Under the pieces are notes generated by a model that was given only the letters and a program-made list of their open reading frames with translations, was not told where the DNA came from and ran no database searches. Position numbers and translations under genes: made by a program. This document shows, one piece after another, positions 25,644 through 34,684 of a stretch of 64,000 nt of DNA; position 1 is the stretch's first letter; each line of letters opens with the position of its first letter. The stretch comes from Hyphomicrobiales bacterium (lineage in GTDB: Bacteria > Pseudomonadota > Alphaproteobacteria > Rhizobiales > Rhizobiaceae), in the NCBI GenBank assembly GCA_900472485.1, contig UCII01000008.1:153209-217208 (forward strand). Direction: 5' to 3'.

Positions 25644-26030
25644 CTGGGCAACCTAAAGAAGAACGGTAGATTCGATGAGAATCGTAATGGATGTTTGAGC
25701 AAAACGGAAATGGTCAGCTAGCCCATTTTTCTATCGGCAACCCGCTGGAACGAATGTGCAACTTTAGTGGCTAACCGCCGGCCCAAGTAATTGAAAAATA
25801 TATTTTTTATGAGGCCCTCCGGGCCCACCATTTGCTTCTAACTTGCAAACTACGATGATCTCTCTCCGACGCGACTATCCGAGCGGTGCAAGATCGCTTC
25901 AACAATCTGGTCCGCAATATCTCCGATTAGTCCGCGTTCGCGTGAAGTCTCCTCCGCTCTCGGTGCGTGCTGCGGTTGCCAATAGAATGCCGGCTCTGGA
26001 GCCGCATCTCTTCTGAAGGCTCGGGTTCTC
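25644..26030. other. Gene-free stretch at the prophage 1/host junction
   Basis: About 390 bases without a supported gene. It is AT-rich near 25780-25810 and carries a tRNA 3'-end-like sequence at 25815-25830. A 70-codon minus-strand frame at 25850-26062 overlaps the GNAT gene and shows no family features. Confidence 0.6.
25815..25830 (+). other. Candidate attR: tRNA 3'-end-like sequence
   Basis: CCCTCCGGGCCCACCA looks like the 3' strand of a T stem, an acceptor stem and the CCA end of a tRNA. No T loop or rest of a tRNA precedes it. It stands exactly where prophage cargo changes to ordinary chromosomal genes, so it may be the target-site remnant left by integration into a tRNA gene located left of the window. 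Confidence 0.45.
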
Positions 26031-26543
26031 TTACGCTGCGTCAAAGCCTGTGTGAAACGCAACCGCCCCTTTTGGGACTGGTCCTTTGAACACGATCCGC
26101 TGAAAATATTCGGCCGGTACGTCAGCGTAGCGAAGGGTTTCGTCGCTCGTGAAGTCGAAACGGGAGTAGTAGCGGGGATTGCCCAGAACCACGCAGCCGT
26201 TGGCGCCGCGCGCTCTCAGTTGGGCCAGTCCGTTTTCAATCAGAGCCTTTCCGATGCCTTTGTTCTGTCGGTCGGGGCGGACGGATACCGGGCCAAGGCC
26301 GAACCACTCTTCAGCTCCGGATTCGATTGTCACGGGCGAGAAGGCTACGTGGCCGATGATCTCATCGTTCTCCACGGCGACGAGGGAAAGGGTCAGCGCA
26401 CCGGCCGTTCGCAGCGCATCAATGATGGCTGCCTCGGTGCCCGAACTATAGTTCTTTCCTTCGAAGGCGGCAGAGGTGATTGCATGAATGGCGTCGATAT
26501 CTTTGGCTTCTTCTGCGCGAATGTGGGTCAACGATATCACCAT
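26031..26543 (-). CDS. GNAT-family N-acetyltransferase (YhbS-like)
   Basis: A 170-residue acetyltransferase. VRPDRQNKGIGKALI is motif A, which binds the pyrophosphate of acetyl-CoA, and GCVVLGNPRYYSRFDF is the typical YhbS-like sequence after it. The substrate is not evident. It starts directly after the end of the decayed SARP regulator gene (the TGA and ATG are adjacent), so its original upstream region is altered and it may be transcribed through the pseudogene. Confidence 0.88.
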   Translation of the reverse strand: MVISLTHIRAEEAKDIDAIHAITSAAFEGKNYSSGTEAAIIDALRTAGALTLSLVAVENDEIIGHVAFSPVTIESGAEEWFGLGPVSVRPDRQNKGIGKALIENGLAQLRARGANGCVVLGNPRYYSRFDFTSDETLRYADVPAEYFQRIVFKGPVPKGAVAFHTGFDAA

Positions 26544-28076
26544 TCAAAACTCCGCCTTGTGATACGGGCCGACAGTTTCCGCCATTTCCAGTGCTTCGAC
26601 GCTTTCTTCGATAGCTCCCAGGAAGAGCTTGGCAACACTAAGTTCCCAATAGCCGTCCGGCAAGTCGTTGTGAATTGAGACAGCGCGCAGCGAAATTCTC
26701 TGCCGATGTCAGCAATTCGTCATCACCGCGCGCGGTCAGCAGCTATTCCTCCGAATAAGTCCGTCGACAGAACTGAGTGTCGGTGCAAAGTCGGCACTCT
26801 CGCGCAGGGCGGCTTGCGGCTCCTTGCGCGCGCCCTGCATGTTCGGCAGGGTCAAGCGATGGAGATATTGCTGCCCGACAAGATATTGATGGTAGGCGAC
26901 GGGGTTGTCTTCGAAATAGGCACGCGCCATCTCATGCCGCTCGACTTCCGCCGCGGCGGCGAGCACGATCTGCCGCGAGATTTCGCGTTTATTGCGCGCA
27001 AGATCCAGCGTGCCGAAATTGAAGCGCTCCGCCCACAGGATCTCGCTGCCCGGCAGGGAGATGAGTTGTGTGACAAGCGAAAGATCGTCATCCGGCCCGC
27101 TTAATCTGGTTTCCAGGACATAGTTGATGTCATATCGCTCGAAAAGTGCGGCTTGATCCTCGGCTTGGCGGCCGATCTGGACAGCGGAGTAGGGGGCAAT
27201 CACTCGCAGGCTGTGCAGGGCGCAAAAGCCGAGCGTGATGTCTTCGATGAGCGAGGAGGCGATCATGGTCGCAGTCCCATCGAGGCTCTCGTTGCCCGGC
27301 GGCAGCAGCGCGAGGCGAGGTATGCGCAAGATGGGCTGCGTAGCAGTATCCTGCTCGGATATGGCGGGCGAATGCGTGGAAGTAACTGGTGTCGGAGAGC
27401 GGGAGGTTGCCGCCCATGGCGAGACGAGATCCTTACGCCGCGCGAATATACGCTTGAGCTGATCGACGCCGCCTTCGGCGTCAAACGCCTTCAGCAATAT
27501 ACGATGTGTGGCCTCGTCTTGCGGTTCGGCTTCGAAAAGAAGGAGGGCCGCCTCCTTGATAAGCGCGATGTTGCCGGACGCGACTGGAAACGTCATCGCA
27601 GCATCCAGCGCTTCCTTTAACATGGCGAGGTGTCGCCTTCTTTCGCTCTCTCGCCAATCAATGAAAGCTCTGGTCTGGCAGTTGGCTCTTTCCAGGAATT
27701 TTAACTGCGAGCGCTCCATCAAGGTGGCGAGTTGCTCGGCTGAATTGCCGGTCGTGCCGATTTGCGCACGGACAATATCGCTCGTAAACGAGCCATTTGC
27801 GATGTGGATGTCGGTATCATCAAAGGTCAGGAGGTCGACGTTCAAGTCCGATTGCCGGCTCTTGATACGGGAAACGAGCTTGCGAAGGTTTGTCAGCGAA
27901 TTCGCCAAGTCACCTTCACCCCAAAGAAATCGCGCCATGCTTGTTCTGCTGACGGATTTGCTGTCACTCGCGAGCAAATAGGCAATAATCAGAAGCGCCT
28001 TTTTCGGAAACGCTATTTGGCGTTCGTCGCTATCCAGAAGAGCGATTTCACCAAAAGTTCTGAGTAAAAATTTCAT
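26544..28076 (-). pseudogene. Decayed SARP/BTAD-type regulator with TPR-like tail
   Basis: The open part (26736-28076, 446 residues) has a winged-helix/BTAD N-terminus (FGEIALLDSDERQIAFPKKA, LWGEGDLANSLTNLRKLVSR) and a TolB/FlgO-like middle domain (ALLPPGNESLDGTATMIAS, INYVLETRLSG). It ends abruptly after FAPTLSS. Beyond it, other frames continue the family: TARGDDELLTSAENFAAR and then AVSIHNDLPDGYWELSVAK with LFLGAIEESVEALE. Reading these requires a frameshift near 26765, bypass of a TAG at 26743-26745 where Trp is expected, and another shift near 26685; the C-terminus is lost at the GNAT gene. Such proteins couple transcriptional activation to signal sensing. The intact target genes are unknown. 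Confidence 0.78.
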
Positions 28077-28776
28077 CGCGCCTTCTATATTGTTTTAGAT
28101 ATATAATGGCCGTCGTCCTTCGGCGTTCCGGCTGGATAAACGCCAAAACGACAGTGGAGTCGCTTATATATTTCTGATGCAAGGCATGAATATTTGCAAA
28201 TTAACTATTCTCTTGCCTCTATTTTGAAAGTTATTGTTGCATAAAAGCTTGGTTTTGGGTTCCATTTCCATGGAGCGCCGTCAGATCGTTTCGCATCGGG
28301 TTTGCGAGGAAACGCTTCAGCTTGGTTGAATGGTATCTTCCTCGACGAGGCTGGACGATCGGAAAATGGATCGCTGCTGCAAAGCTCGGGGATTTGCGGA
28401 TTTTCACATGCTCGCTCGCGGCAGGACCGTTGAATACAGGTTTCCATTATTTGCCGCCGAGCCGCCTGCCATCGAGATCGCGCGGCATATACTTTGGTAT
28501 AATTGCGGTGCACCATCGCCTGATTGACCGCTCTCGGTGGTTGTGACACTACGGCTATGTCCTCGCAACATCATGCGACGGCCTACGAAACCAACAGATC
28601 AAGAAACCAATGGACAGTTACCCTAGTCGCTGTCCGGTTGTGGCGTCATGCTGCACTCGGACGGTCATCGCAACAACCTGGACCGCTGCCGGCATTCGCC
28701 GGGCGAGCGCCGGTCGGGCCTAGCCTGTCCGGCTCGCCCTTCGGATCTGCTGTTAGGTGGGCCGAAGAGGTGAGCT
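28077..28776. other. Gene-poor 700-base intergenic region
   Basis: I see no convincing gene. Frames at 28205-28549 (minus) and 28322-28546 (plus) overlap each other and have no RBS or family features. The first 150 bases are AT-rich and include a TATATA just upstream of the regulator pseudogene. The last 80 bases form a GC-rich hairpin leading to the transporter cluster. The region must hold divergent promoters. Confidence 0.55.
28701..28739 (+). promoter_or_regulatory. Strong hairpin in the transporter leader
   Basis: GGGCGAGC (28701-28708) pairs perfectly with GCTCGCCC (28732-28739), and the enclosed bases can form further GC pairs. It lies 37 bases upstream of the ATG at 28777. It may be a structured leader controlling the transporter operon. 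It does not match a riboswitch consensus that I know. Confidence 0.4.
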
Positions 28777-29007
28777 ATGAACAACATCGTTCTTTTCCGC
28801 GGACGCAGGTTCGCAACCAAGTTTTCCGCCCCGAACACCTTTGCGGTTTCGGTTGGCAGCCGTCCGGCTGAACGCTCCGTATCGCCACAGCGTCCGCGCC
28901 TGATCGCCGTCTGGCACATCAATTCCTACACCGGAAAGCTTGAGTGCTTCTGGACGACGGAAGGCGAGCTCGTCGTCGATGAGGATGGCAGCCGTCGCGC
29001 GGCTTAA
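28777..29007 (+). CDS. Small hypothetical protein before the ABC transporter
   Basis: A 76-residue protein with GAGG upstream of its ATG. After a basic N-terminus, the C-terminal half reads IAVWHINSYTGKLECFWTTE, a 'W..n..TG.le..W' pattern that I know from small Rhizobiales proteins. Its function is unknown. It lies 100 bases before the permease gene on the same strand, in the probable leader transcript. Confidence 0.65.
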   Translation: MNNIVLFRGRRFATKFSAPNTFAVSVGSRPAERSVSPQRPRLIAVWHINSYTGKLECFWTTEGELVVDEDGSRRAA

Positions 29008-29107
29008 GTGTCCTTTCTTAAACAAGCGCAGCGGTCGGTGGCGTCGCGAATGCAGCGCCATACGACCGCGCCCTGGCCGATAACATCCCGTTTCAAAGGG
29101 TTATTAC

Positions 29108-30868
29108 ATGGTTTTCCTTGCTAATGATCGACGCGAGCGTAGCGCCGTTGCTGCATTGGCCGGTTCGCGTATCTTGCCGAATGGCTATGATCTCGCTGCA
29201 TTCGCCTTCATTGCGGCCGCTGCCTATCTCACACTTCATGGTATAGCCGAGATGCGCGCACCGCTGGCTGGCCTGTCCACGGCACCGCTGTCGCTGGATC
29301 CGGCCTATCTGCCCGAATACGCCTTGCGCACGACTTTGCGGATGATGGCTGCCATCGTTGCGTCCCTCATCTTCACCTTCGTCGTCGCGACGCTCGCCGC
29401 AAAGAGCCGCCGCGCCGAAAAGATCATCATTCCGGCGCTCGACATTCTGCAATCCGTCCCGGTGCTCGGCTTTCTGACCTTCACCGTGACCTTCTTCATG
29501 GGCCTTTTCCCCGGAAGCCAGCTCGGCGCGGAATGTGCTTCGATCTTCGCGATCTTCACCAGCCAGGCATGGAATATGGCTTTCTCCTTCTATCAGTCGC
29601 TGCGGACGGTTCCGCGCGATCTCGATGAGGTCAGCCGCGGTTTTGGTCTGTCGACGTGGCAGCGCTTCTGGCGGTTGGAGGCTCCCTTTGCCGCACCCGG
29701 TCTCGTCTGGAATACAATGATGTCGATGTCCGGCGGCTGGTTCTTCGTGGTCGCATCCGAAGCGATCACGGTGGGAAACACTACCGTGCAGCTTCCAGGT
29801 CTGGGTTCGTGGCTGGCGGTTGCCATCGACAAGCAGGATTTCGCCGCGGTGAGCTGGGCTGTACTTGCGATGGCGGTCGTCATCCTTCTTTACGACCAGC
29901 TGCTTTTCCGCCCGATCGTCGCCTGGGCAGACAAGTTCCGCTTCGAGCAGACGGCCGGGCAGCAGAAGCCGCGCTCCTGGGTCTATTCGCTGATCCGTCG
30001 TACGCGCCTTCTGAAATCCGTAACCACGCCTTTGGCCGCTGCATGGGGTCGGCTGATGCTCCTGCGGCTGTTGCCGGCCTCGCGAGCCGTCGCAAGAGAG
30101 CGAGGCGAGCAGCGAGCCGTCAGCTGGGCTATCGATATTGCCTGGTATGTGCTGATCGCAGTCATCGGTGCCTGGAGTATCTGGGATGCGGTTTCCTATC
30201 TCAGCCAGACGCTCTCTTGGGCCGATGTCTGGATCGCTTTTGCCGGCGGCTTCGTGACGCTTGTTCGCGTTATCGTTCTTATTGCGGTCGCCAGTGTCAT
30301 CTGGGTTCCGATCGGCGTCTGGATCGGCCTGCGTCCCGCTGTTGCGGAGCGCGTCCAGCCTCTGGCCCAATTCCTGGCGGCGTTTCCGGCAAATGTGCTC
30401 TTTCCCGTTGCAGTGGTTGCGATCGTTGCGACGGGCGCTAGCCCGAACATCTGGCTGTCACCGCTGATGGTACTCGGCACCCAATGGTACATCCTGTTCA
30501 ACGTGATTGCCGGCGCGAGTGCATTTCCTACCGATCTGCGGGAGGCGTCCTCGGTCTACCGGCTGCGCTCATGGACATGGTGGCGGCGCGTGATGCTGCC
30601 GGGAATATTCCCGTACTACGTCACGGGAGCATTGACCGCTTCCGGCGGCTCCTGGAACGCCAGCATCGTTGCTGAACTGGCGAGCTGGGGCAACACGAAA
30701 CTCGAAGCCTTCGGACTTGGATCATACATCGCGAAGGCGACGGAAGCAGGCGATTTTCCGCGGGTCATCCTCGGCATCGTCGTCATGTCGATCTTCGTGA
30801 CGCTCTTCAACAGAACGCTCTGGCGGCCGCTCTACGTCTTCGCCGAACGCCGCATGCGTCTCGATTAA
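29108..30868 (+). CDS. ABC transporter permease, duplicated NitT/TauT type
   Basis: A 586-residue permease with two BPD_transp_1-like halves. Each half ends in the EAA-type loop that contacts the ATPase: EVSRGFGLSTWQRFWRLEAP in the first and EASSVYRLRSWTWWRRVMLPG in the second. Hydrophobic segments are arranged as two sets of about five to six helices separated by a linker near residues 275-330. Fused double permeases of this kind belong to the anion-transport (nitrate/sulfonate/bicarbonate-like) branch. No periplasmic binding protein is encoded next to it. The real substrate is unknown. Confidence 0.85.
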   Translation: MVFLANDRRERSAVAALAGSRILPNGYDLAAFAFIAAAAYLTLHGIAEMRAPLAGLSTAPLSLDPAYLPEYALRTTLRMMAAIVASLIFTFVVATLAAKSRRAEKIIIPALDILQSVPVLGFLTFTVTFFMGLFPGSQLGAECASIFAIFTSQAWNMAFSFYQSLRTVPRDLDEVSRGFGLSTWQRFWRLEAPFAAPGLVWNTMMSMSGGWFFVVASEAITVGNTTVQLPGLGSWLAVAIDKQDFAAVSWAVLAMAVVILLYDQLLFRPIVAWADKFRFEQTAGQQKPRSWVYSLIRRTRLLKSVTTPLAAAWGRLMLLRLLPASRAVARERGEQRAVSWAIDIAWYVLIAVIGAWSIWDAVSYLSQTLSWADVWIAFAGGFVTLVRVIVLIAVASVIWVPIGVWIGLRPAVAERVQPLAQFLAAFPANVLFPVAVVAIVATGASPNIWLSPLMVLGTQWYILFNVIAGASAFPTDLREASSVYRLRSWTWWRRVMLPGIFPYYVTGALTASGGSWNASIVAELASWGNTKLEAFGLGSYIAKATEAGDFPRVILGIVVMSIFVTLFNRTLWRPLYVFAERRMRLD

Positions 30869-30889
30869 TTCAAGATCGGAGAACCGAAT

Positions 30890-32221
30890 ATGGAAAACGC
30901 TGTCATCTCCAAGAAGACCGATATTGCAAGGAATGCGCCGCTGGTTCTCGCGAAGCAAGTGTGCCAGGCCTACGACAAGGGGGCATCCGGCTCGCTCGTC
31001 GTGCTCGAGAATGTCGATCTTCAGCTCTATTCCAATGAAATCGTTGGCTTGCTCGGCCGTTCCGGCTCCGGCAAGTCCACGCTGCTGCGTGCGATTGCCG
31101 GTCTGATCCGCCCGAGCAGAGGCGATATCACCTTCGAAGGCCGACCGGTCGTCGGCCCCAACTCCGATGTTGCCGTGGTCTTCCAGAGCTTTGCGCTCTT
31201 TCCCTGGCTGACCGTGCTGCAAAACGTCGAACTGGGGTTGGAGGCGCAAGGTGTTGCCTCCTCTGAGAGGCGCAAGCGTGCGCTCGCTGCCATCGATCTC
31301 ATCGGCCTCGACGGTTTCGAAAGCGCCTATCCGAAGGAGCTGTCGGGCGGCATGCGCCAGCGTGTCGGTCTTGCGCGTGCGCTCGTCGTCCGGCCAAAGG
31401 TTCTGCTTATGGACGAACCCTTTTCGGCGCTCGACGTGCTGACGGCAGAAACGCTTCGCACGGATCTGCTTGATCTGTGGTGTGAGGGCCGGATGCCGAT
31501 CGAGTCGGTGCTGATGGTGACCCACAATATCGAGGAAGCCGTGCTGATGTGCGACCGCATCCTGATCTTCGGATCGAATCCCGGCCGTGTGATTGCCGAG
31601 ATCCACGTCGATCTGCCGCAGCCGCGCAACCGTCTCGATCCGGCCTTCCGCATGCTGGTCGAAGACATCTATGCACGGATGACGGTAAAGACCGGTGCGC
31701 CGACGCGCGAGGGTCTTTTCCCCGGCACCGGCATCGCCATGGCGCTGCCGCGGGTGTCGACCAATCTTATGTCCGGTCTCATCGAAACCGTCGCTGCCGA
31801 GCCCTATCGCGGGCAGGCCGACTTACCGCCGCTGGCGGCCCATCTGCATCTCGATATCGATGATCTCTTTCCGGTCGCGGAAACGCTTCAACTCCTGCGT
31901 TTCGCTGATCTGGAAGGGGGCGACATCAAGTTGACGGCGCCGGGCCTGCGTTTCTTCGATAGCGATGTCGACGAACGCAAGAAACTCTTCGAACAGCATC
32001 TCGCGACCTATGTGCCGCTGGCCGCTCATATTCGCCGCGTCCTAGACGAGCGGCCGACCCACCGCGCACCTGCAAGGCGCTTCCGCGACGAGCTGGAGGA
32101 TTACATGTCCGAAGATTATGCCGACATCACTATCAAGGCTGTTACGAACTGGGCCCGCTATGCGGAATATTTCGCCTATGACGAAAACGCGGATCTGTTC
32201 ACGCTGGAGAACCCAAGTTGA
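30890..32221 (+). CDS. ABC transporter ATP-binding protein with C-terminal AAA-associated domain
   Basis: A 443-residue ATPase. Walker A is GRSGSGKS (residues 56-63), the Q loop is Gln99, the signature is LSGGMRQR (151-158), Walker B is VLLMDE (171-176) and the switch is His212 (VTHNIEEA). After residue 290 an extra domain of 150 residues follows (TNLMSGLIETVA, DLEGGDIKLTAPGLRFFDS), the AAA-associated C-terminal domain often found in these double-permease systems. GGAGAA lies upstream of the ATG. It would energise the adjacent permease. Confidence 0.9.
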   Translation: MENAVISKKTDIARNAPLVLAKQVCQAYDKGASGSLVVLENVDLQLYSNEIVGLLGRSGSGKSTLLRAIAGLIRPSRGDITFEGRPVVGPNSDVAVVFQSFALFPWLTVLQNVELGLEAQGVASSERRKRALAAIDLIGLDGFESAYPKELSGGMRQRVGLARALVVRPKVLLMDEPFSALDVLTAETLRTDLLDLWCEGRMPIESVLMVTHNIEEAVLMCDRILIFGSNPGRVIAEIHVDLPQPRNRLDPAFRMLVEDIYARMTVKTGAPTREGLFPGTGIAMALPRVSTNLMSGLIETVAAEPYRGQADLPPLAAHLHLDIDDLFPVAETLQLLRFADLEGGDIKLTAPGLRFFDSDVDERKKLFEQHLATYVPLAAHIRRVLDERPTHRAPARRFRDELEDYMSEDYADITIKAVTNWARYAEYFAYDENADLFTLENPS

Positions 32222-32452
32222 AACCTTGGGCTGGAATGAATGCGGAAGCCTCGCCGCCCATTGAGGCGGTGACCGGCGCCATGGGATTCCAAGGTTTGAT
32301 GGTCGCAAAGGCAGGGCTTAGCACATCAGATCCTACGGATCGCCAGCTTTGGCGGTGCCGGAGAAAGCGGTTGTTGTTTTGGCGCTTCGGTTCAGGCAGT
32401 TTGCAGCTTCTGCACGCAATCTTGCGGAAGCCGTGATGCAGGGGTGCAGGGA

Positions 32453-33517
32453 ATGAGGCGGGAATTTCTGAAGTATCTTTTCGAGATGCCATTGCTTTGG
32501 CTCGGCATTACGGTCCTCGCTGCCCTCATTTTCATCGGCGATACGATCACCGATCTGGAGATCGCCTTCGCCGTTCTTTATGTCTCGGTGATCCTGCTGG
32601 CGGTCTATTCCGGTCGAACCGGAGCTATCGCGATGGTCGGGATTACATGCGCCGCTCTGACCGTCATCAGCTATTTTTTGACGGGTCATGGCGCTTCGCA
32701 GGCTGGCCTGATCAACAGTACGCTTAGTCTGGTCGCGATCGGCGCGACCACTTATCTGGCAATCAGGATCGAAATGCTCGATGCCAGGGCGAGGCAGGCG
32801 CAATCGGAGCTCGCGCGCATGTCGCGTCTTATGATCGTCGGTGAGTTGGGCACATCGATAGCCCACGAAGTCAGCCAGCCGATCACTGCAATTGCCGCTA
32901 ACGGCAATGCCGCGCTTCGATGGCTTTCGGCGACACCGGCCGATCACGACGAAGCCCGCCGTGCCATCGAGCGAATTGTCGCGGATGCGGGGCGAGCAGG
33001 CGATGTCATCGGCCGTGTCCGCGGGCTTGTGGCGCGCTCGTCGCCATCTAGCGACGCGATCGATCTGGTCGAGGCAGTCAATGATGTACTGGAACTCGTC
33101 CGCAGCGAGATCCGTCGAAATCAGATTCTATTCCGCACCGAATTGGCGGGCGATCTGCCGTTGGTGGCCGGCGACCGCGTCCAGCTTCAGCAGGTGATCC
33201 TCAATCTCGTCATGAATGCGATCGAAGCTCTGGCTGAGGTCGATGCGGAAACGCGCGAGCTGCTCGTCAGCGCTGCCGCGGACGAACGGAAGGTGACCGT
33301 CAGCGTGCGCGATACGGGCAGCGGCGTGCCGATCGAAACGCTCGACAGGATATTCGAAGCCTTTTACACGACCAAGCCGAAAGGCATGGGGATGGGGCTT
33401 GCTATCAGCCGGTCCATTATCGAAGCGCATGGCGGGACCATCTATGCGGCGCCGAATTTTCCGCACGGAGCCGTCTTCGGTTTCACCTTGCCGCTCGGTG
33501 GAAAGGTGAAGGGGTAG
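32453..33517 (+). CDS. Membrane sensor histidine kinase
   Basis: A 354-residue kinase from ATG 32453 (AGGGG nine bases upstream; a GTG start at 32444 is possible). Three to four membrane helices lie within residues 13-105 with very short loops, and there is no large periplasmic domain. The H box is GTSIAHEVSQP with His138 as phosphoacceptor. Further on are the N box (QVILNLVMNAIEAL), the G1 box (VRDTGSGVP) and the G2 box (GMGMGLAISRS). The paired response regulator begins three bases after its stop. The signal is probably in or near the membrane. Confidence 0.92.
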   Translation: MRREFLKYLFEMPLLWLGITVLAALIFIGDTITDLEIAFAVLYVSVILLAVYSGRTGAIAMVGITCAALTVISYFLTGHGASQAGLINSTLSLVAIGATTYLAIRIEMLDARARQAQSELARMSRLMIVGELGTSIAHEVSQPITAIAANGNAALRWLSATPADHDEARRAIERIVADAGRAGDVIGRVRGLVARSSPSSDAIDLVEAVNDVLELVRSEIRRNQILFRTELAGDLPLVAGDRVQLQQVILNLVMNAIEALAEVDAETRELLVSAAADERKVTVSVRDTGSGVPIETLDRIFEAFYTTKPKGMGMGLAISRSIIEAHGGTIYAAPNFPHGAVFGFTLPLGGKVKG

Positions 33518-33520
33518 GGG

Positions 33521-34171
33521 ATGCAGAGACAACAGTCCACCGTTTATGTCATCGACGACGATCCATCCGTGCGTGACGGACTGGATAGCCTATTGCGCTC
33601 TGTCGGCTACGATACGCGTGGCTTTACGTCGCCGCGAGATTTCTTGGCGTCTGCCCGGTCCGAAGGACCGGCCTGCATCGTCCTGGACGTCAGGATGCCG
33701 GATGCGAGCGGGCTTGACTTTCAGGATGAACTTGCTCGGACGGGTCATGCGATCCCGATCATTTTCCTCACCGGACACGGCGATGTGCCGATGTCCGTCA
33801 GAGCGATGAAAGCGGGGGCGGTGGAGTTTCTTCTAAAGCCGTTCCGGGAGCAGGATCTTCTCGATGCCATCAGGCAAGCGCTTGAAATCGATCGCGCACG
33901 CCTGCGTAAGCAGGCGGCGGAGGTCGATCTTCAGGAGCGGTTTTCAACGCTCACGTCACGTGAACGTGAGGTGATGGCGCTCGTTGCGCGAGGCCTCCTG
34001 AACAAGCAGATCGCCGCCGAGATCGGCCTCAGCGAAATCACCGTAAAGGTCCATCGCGGTCAGGCCATGCGCAAGATGCGGGCCGACTCCGTCGCCGACC
34101 TCATCCGGATGGCGGATAACCTCGGCCTCACGAACGATAAAGCCAGCGATACGGCGCCCGGGCTCCGTTAA
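33521..34171 (+). CDS. Response regulator, FixJ/NarL family
   Basis: A 216-residue regulator. The receiver has the acidic pair Asp12-Asp13, the phosphoacceptor Asp56 (VLDVRMPD), Thr84 (LTGHGD) and Lys106 (FLLKPF). The output domain is a LuxR-type helix-turn-helix (LTSREREVMALVARGLLNKQ, then IAAEIGLSEITVKVHRGQ). It is the partner of the kinase upstream. It may control the transporter or unlinked genes. Confidence 0.93.
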   Translation: MQRQQSTVYVIDDDPSVRDGLDSLLRSVGYDTRGFTSPRDFLASARSEGPACIVLDVRMPDASGLDFQDELARTGHAIPIIFLTGHGDVPMSVRAMKAGAVEFLLKPFREQDLLDAIRQALEIDRARLRKQAAEVDLQERFSTLTSREREVMALVARGLLNKQIAAEIGLSEITVKVHRGQAMRKMRADSVADLIRMADNLGLTNDKASDTAPGLR

Positions 34172-34241
34172 TCTTGCAGCGTTCGTCCCCAGTCGCGAGG
34201 ATCTCATGGCTTACGAATGCGGTGTTGCCACGTGGGTTAGT

Positions 34242-34637
34242 TCAATCCTGCGAAACCGTGGGCGTTCCCTGGTGAAAGATCACCTGCCATCGCCCATCGA
34301 TGCGCTGCCAGATCGAACTCCGTAAAGTATGCCGCTCCGGACCTCTCTCTCCAGCCTGTCGGGTGCTTCGATACGTGACGAGGACCGCATCCGGCGAGAT
34401 CGGTCGAAAGCCATAGTCGCGGGAAATAATCGGCGGAGCTGCTTCTTCCGATTTTTCTGCAGCCAGACGGGCGATTAGTTCATCTCTATCGTCGTGGACC
34501 GTTCCGGAGCTGCCGAATTCGACGAAGCCTTCCGCCAGCAGTTCCGCCACAATCGCCGGCGATTGCCGGATTTCGGGGAGATGCAGCTTCTGCTCCAGTA
34601 GGCGAATCTCTTCAAGGTCGTGTTGGGAGACGTCCAT
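34242..34637 (-). CDS. NTF2-like/DUF4440-type protein
   Basis: A 131-residue protein when started at ATG 34637, which has GGAGG eleven bases upstream; longer frames begin at 34655 and 34688. The core (LLAEGFVEFGSSGTVHDDRD, then DAVLVTYRSTRQAG and SSIWQRIDGRWQVIFHQGT) is a SnoaL/DUF4440-type cone fold with the classic 'W....g.W.v.fHQ.T' end. Such proteins are small enzymes or stress proteins with diverse substrates. It converges with the response regulator gene. It is more likely a host gene than phage. Confidence 0.75.
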   Translation of the reverse strand: MDVSQHDLEEIRLLEQKLHLPEIRQSPAIVAELLAEGFVEFGSSGTVHDDRDELIARLAAEKSEEAAPPIISRDYGFRPISPDAVLVTYRSTRQAGERGPERHTLRSSIWQRIDGRWQVIFHQGTPTVSQD

Positions 34638-34684
34638 GGTCTCAGCAACCTCCATTGGGTGTTGATGCTCGGCTGCAATGGGCC

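Larger units (their letters stand above)
1..25830. mobile_element. Prophage 1 (contractile-tail), right part
   Basis: Consecutive contractile-tail genes in P2/Mu-like families, then lysis genes and a cargo region, ending at a tRNA 3'-end-like sequence near 25830. The left part with head, packaging and integration genes is outside the window, so phage versus R-type tailocin cannot be decided. The right boundary is inferred from the change to ordinary chromosomal genes after 26 kb. Confidence 0.85.

Noticed and set aside
25801..25835. Considered a complete tRNA gene
   Set aside because: Only the last about 16 bases resemble a tRNA end; no T loop, anticodon arm or D arm precedes them.
25850..26062. 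A 70-codon minus-strand frame downstream of the GNAT gene
   Set aside because: Overlaps the GNAT end by 32 bases and has no recognised sequence; its end (GLIGDIADQIVEAILHRSDS) could be a remnant, but that is not enough.
26706..27104. Plus-strand frame opposite the SARP regulator remnant
   Set aside because: Antisense to a recognisable BTAD/TolB-like coding region.
28205..28549. A 114-codon minus-strand frame and an overlapping plus-strand one
   Set aside because: Both cover the same DNA, have no clear RBS and no family features; left as intergenic.
28560..28776. Considered a guanidine (ykkC) or manganese (yybP-ykoY) riboswitch before the transporter
   Set aside because: None of the conserved sequence elements I know from these classes is present; only a strong hairpin is visible.
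29093..30370. A 425-codon minus-strand open frame
   Set aside because: Antisense to the permease; low-complexity, charged translation.
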